From positions 9,010,075-9,074,074 of the forward strand of contig CM032811.1 in NCBI GenBank assembly GCA_019155185.1: 64,000 bases of DNA. The letters run 5' to 3'. Numbering within the stretch: position 1 is the stretch's first letter; every line of letters starts with the position of its first letter. Below are positions 61,301 through 64,000 of the stretch, piece after piece. The notes under the pieces are model-generated. The model was not told the origin of the DNA and did not search any database. It saw nothing but the letters and a program-made list of their open reading frames with translations. A program made the translations under genes and the position numbers. The DNA is from Beaufortia kweichowensis. Its lineage: Eukaryota > Chordata > Actinopteri > Cypriniformes > Gastromyzontidae.

Positions 61301-61893
61301 CCCGTGCTGTGCTAAAAGAGCTCACGGACACGCTGAAGGACCCGGACAGCTTTCCCAGCGTCACCTGGATCGACCTGGGGAACAATGTGGACATCTTCTC
61401 TCTCCCACAGCCTTTTCTGGTTAGCTTACGTAAGAGATGCCCCAAACAGGGCAATCTCCCCACCATCCTTGAGTTTGGCGAGAGCCAGGCCAGCGAGCCT
61501 GAGGGCAGAGTAGAAGAGGATGATGCGGATGACACAAACAGGACAGAGAGCCTTGGAGAGCTCAGGTCTGAGGTGGAGGAAGAGATTGATGGTGAGATGG
61601 AGATTGAAGACATGATGGAGGAGTTGCTAGACTTTGATAGAGAGGTGCAGGGGAAAGAGGACGAGGATGACAGTATGTGGACATTGGAGGAGCAGCGGTT
61701 GGTGAAAGATCCAACTGTCGGGCGGAGAAAAGAGAAGATGCCGTCTAAAGCAGAGGGCGAAGAGGACTTACGTAGTCAATCTTCCCATCTGTCCTGCTCC
61801 AGCCAATCACAGCACTCGTCTGGAGCCATTGAGCCTTTAAGAGAAGATTCTGTCCCAGACCAGATAGCTTGTCATTCAGACAACCCTACCTGA
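50488..61893 (+). CDS. lrrc75a: Leucine-rich repeat-containing protein 75A, with a long acidic C-terminal tail
   Basis: LRR family protein formerly FAM211A; molecular role poorly known. Four exons, 50488-50742, 52965-53093, 55419-55531 and 61065-61893, join to 441 residues. MGAKQTK at the start matches human MGTRQTK and has Gly2, so N-myristoylation is conceivable. Exon 2 is nearly identical to human (LGMESTSLDDVLYRYASFRN, DPITHDLIISLAKYVHCPK). Exon 3 carries EGDALGAMEKVCRQLTYHLS, and exon 4 the LRR segment (ELGFTELTDEAF, LPRLETLALNGNRLTRAVL, TWIDLGNNVDIFSLPQPFL). After about residue 310 comes a tail rich in Glu and Asp (EEDDADDTN, EVEEEIDGEMEIEDMMEEL), then Ser/Gln-rich, roughly 100 residues longer than the human protein. 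LRRC75B is a worse match in exons 1 and 2. Introns are long (2.2, 2.3 and 5.5 kb). AATAAA at 62879-62884. Confidence 0.92.
50743..52964. other. lrrc75a intron 1
   Basis: 2.2 kb, AT-rich. No internal gene, RNA or clear repeat recognised. Confidence 0.6.
53094..55418. other. lrrc75a intron 2
   Basis: A GC-raised block at about 54060-54260 is the only stretch that stands out before the (TC)n array. A 79-codon open frame at 53310-53546 has no splice context and looks like chance. Confidence 0.55.
55305..55411 (+). repeat. (TC)n microsatellite serving as the polypyrimidine tract of lrrc75a exon 3
   Basis: About forty pure TC units, then TCCCTCTG-type interruptions, ending just before TGGTTTAG|GAG at 55418/55419. 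The repeat is therefore the only pyrimidine tract for this acceptor. Confidence 0.9.
55532..61064. other. lrrc75a intron 3
   Basis: 5.5 kb, AT-rich, containing one foldback element (58224-58474). No exon or RNA gene recognised; open frames of up to about 86 codons lack any family resemblance. Confidence 0.6.
58224..58474. repeat. Foldback element, copy D
   Basis: TTGAAGTAGTTCACCTAAAA at the left and TTTTTTTGGTGAACTATTCC..TTTAAG at the right are inverted complements. The centre TTCACTTTCATTGCATCTTT and GTTCCATAGAAGAATGGC fit the same family as copies A-C. Confidence 0.65.
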
Positions 61894-64000
61894 TCAAACT
61901 TTGTAACCTTTATCCCTTTAGGACAAACAATACCTTTCTCTAGAAGCTAAGAAAAGCCTGTCAGGCTTTTGTTTTTAGATCGGTGCCTAAACTGAGAGTG
62001 GGTTGTCCATGTGCACGTGGAATTTAACAGGTTTTGTGGGGTTGACAATCACATCTGTGAACTTTGGTAACAGAATATAATCACAGTGCGACTATTTTTA
62101 TCTATGTTTATCTGTTGTTGCAAAAAGGAAAAATATACACCACTTTTGAGGTAGATAACATATATTATATACCTTATAAAACAGTTTTTAAGGTTTTGGT
62201 TGAGGTTTTCCCCCTCAATTGCATTACCATAAACCTCTGCTTGTGTGCCTGTTTAACACCCTGCTGGAGAGGCATGTGTGTGTATGTATGGTCTGGGATG
62301 TAGGTGCTCATCTGGGTGTGAGCCAATAAAAATCAACTGTTTAGGGCACCTCCAGATCTTGCATGAATCTGTGTGTTCATCTATGCATATGACTGTTGCA
62401 AGCATCACACTCTCTCCAGCAGTGGATAATAAAAAAAATCGTTCAATATCATTCATTGAATATACATGTCCCAGGTGTCAGGTGGATGGGACGTAGCTGG
62501 GCCAATATAAAGTGCCCCTACTTTATACAAATGTGAACCAAAATCTCTTGTTTCAGTTTTTTCCCCAAACTATTTGTTTGTGTGAAAAAGAGCAGTGCTT
62601 TAAAAGGCCCTGAAGCCAAAGAGAAATGTTGTTTGGCTACACAATCTTATTGTATTAAAATGTTGTTGCTGCTTGACATTGAAGCCTATAAAGTTTCCCA
62701 GCTCTGTTTTTAGCATAGTTGCTTAAATCACTGAAATCATATAAAGTTTTCATTTCTATTTATACATTGATATGTGAAGGTAAAGTTTTCATAGTATAAA
62801 CATCTATTTAGTGCCTAATTATCAACTCAAATTTGACTACAATATTCAAATTGTTCTAAAATGCCAGTATGTAATTTTAATAAAAGTGTTGTTTAAATGA
62901 AAGTGTATATTGAGTAAATAGTATTTCCCATGACCTAAAACACATTCTTTCTCTTAGCATTTTAATCCTGATAATACGGATTTGTAGTATAGCAATTTAT
63001 ACTATACTTTGTATGTAATCTTGTTTTTCTAAAGATGAATTCAGTTCCTCAAAATTTAGGTTAACAAAATTATCTTGACATAACTTTGTTTCTTTTATTT
63101 TCTGAGCATGCTGTATGCTTTTTTCCTCACCAAGTAGCCTCGAAATATCCTGCTGTTTAAAAGCCATAATTTGTGGCAAATTCTGCCATTATAAAAAGGG
63201 AAAGATATGAAATGAATGCATTAAAAACTGTGATTGGAAAAGTAATTTACTTTTGTCAGTATTTCTGGCCACTTGTATTCACAAAATGGTTATACAAGGA
63301 GAATGTTACAACAGCAAATCACAAACAGGGACAGCAATATGTGAATATCATTTGTAAACAATCAAAACGTATGTTTTGTTGACATCAAAACTAATAAACC
63401 TTCAACAAAAAATACTACTGTGTTATACAGCACATAAAATGTTGGGCTGGCAGTGTGTAAAGTTAATGTGTTTGTGCAGCAAAAGAATGAACTTGAATCG
63501 AACAGGATGATTTAGGTTTATAATATTATTTGTTGTCGACATCTAGTGGTTGATAATTTCTCCACCGTTTCAAAGGTTTACGTAATTCACGATACTGACG
63601 TACTTCCGCCACAATTGTTTATCATTGATAATGAAATGTCTTTTTAAGTGAAGCCTATGACTAATGTATCCCTTGACCTTTACGTTTGTGATGTTATTAT
63701 GGTGTTTTGGTGAAAATTAGATTTACTAAAATGAATTATTTAAATAGAATATAAAATATAATACACCCTGCTGAAAAAGGCAAGTTCCCTTTGCAAATGC
63801 CATTATTAACCATTAACTGTTTACTATTAAAACCATTACAAAATTCCTTGAGCTAGTGTTATTTAGGCATTAGGATAATGGTCTTGGATGATGTTAACAC
63901 CAGATAACATCCACCAAAATAACTAAAAACATTATAAGTACTTTAAACTTTCCATAAAACTTTCCATATTTTAACCATTAAGTGTAGTAGAATTTCTAAA
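61894..64000. other. lrrc75a 3' UTR and right-hand spacer
   Basis: The 3' UTR likely runs to AATAAA at 62879-62884; a second AATAAA is at 63393-63398. Around 63590-63612 a CRE-like TGACGTAC abuts the ETS-type ACTTCCGCC, a promoter-like pair that could belong to a gene beyond the window. No coding exon is seen to the end. Confidence 0.5.

Noticed and set aside
61167..61613. Minus-strand 148-codon frame rich in Ser
   Set aside because: Antisense shadow of the lrrc75a acidic and LRR coding exon.
50488..61893. LRRC75B as identity
   Set aside because: Exon 2 (LGMESTSLDDVLYRYASFRN) and exon 3 (EGDALGAMEK) match LRRC75A and differ clearly from LRRC75B.
1..64000. Prokaryotic features: operons, CRISPR arrays, insertion sequences, phage
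   Set aside because: Gene structure, splice sites and repeat content are vertebrate throughout; no regularly spaced repeats with spacers were seen.

Overview
The window is vertebrate nuclear DNA, almost certainly from a teleost and probably a cypriniform fish. Genes are split by GT-AG introns, the background is AT-rich, microsatellites are frequent, and there are several copies of a foldback element whose arms read like the short repeat common in carp and zebrafish introns. The species cannot be named from the sequence. Gene names rest on remembered family sequences; no search was run.

Layout, left to right. (1) 142-3179 +: last nine coding exons of phf12 (Sin3/HDAC co-repressor subunit), ending with its FHA-like domain. 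(2) 4625-6330 +: dhrs13, a short-chain dehydrogenase/reductase; phf12 and DHRS13 are also neighbours on human 17q11.2. (3) 7246-11087 -: gemin4 (SMN complex), convergent with dhrs13, one tiny first exon plus one huge exon. (4) 11636-13934 and 15174-17197 +: two tandem tapasin-related (TAPBPR/TAPBPL-like) genes; the first is head-to-head with gemin4. (5) 17.2-29.7 kb: a gene-poor stretch with repeats and one unexplained exon-like block at 21399-21619. (6) 29750-42628 +: smtnl2 (smoothelin-like 2; coiled coil and C-terminal calponin-homology domain) with an 8.5 kb first coding intron. (7) 43766-44812 -: tmem199 (V-ATPase assembly), convergent with smtnl2 and head-to-head with (8) poldip2, 45458-48140 +. 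(9) 50488-61893 +: lrrc75a, followed by its 3' UTR and a promoter-like block near the right end.

Most genes are single-copy housekeeping genes that work in separate pathways: chromatin repression, SDR metabolism, snRNP assembly, muscle actin binding, V-ATPase biogenesis and mitochondrial/DNA-polymerase accessory function. The dynamic part is the tapasin-related pair, likely MHC class I peptide editors. The copies share a promoter block and an IRF-type GAAA element, have exchanged at least one 241-bp identical tract, and differ in glycosylation sites, intron content and possibly in the C-terminal ER-sorting signal made by an optional last splice.

All exon borders were chosen by eye from AG/GT sites and reading-frame continuity. 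Every multi-exon model closes in frame except smtnl2, where exons 2 and 3 conflict by one base.
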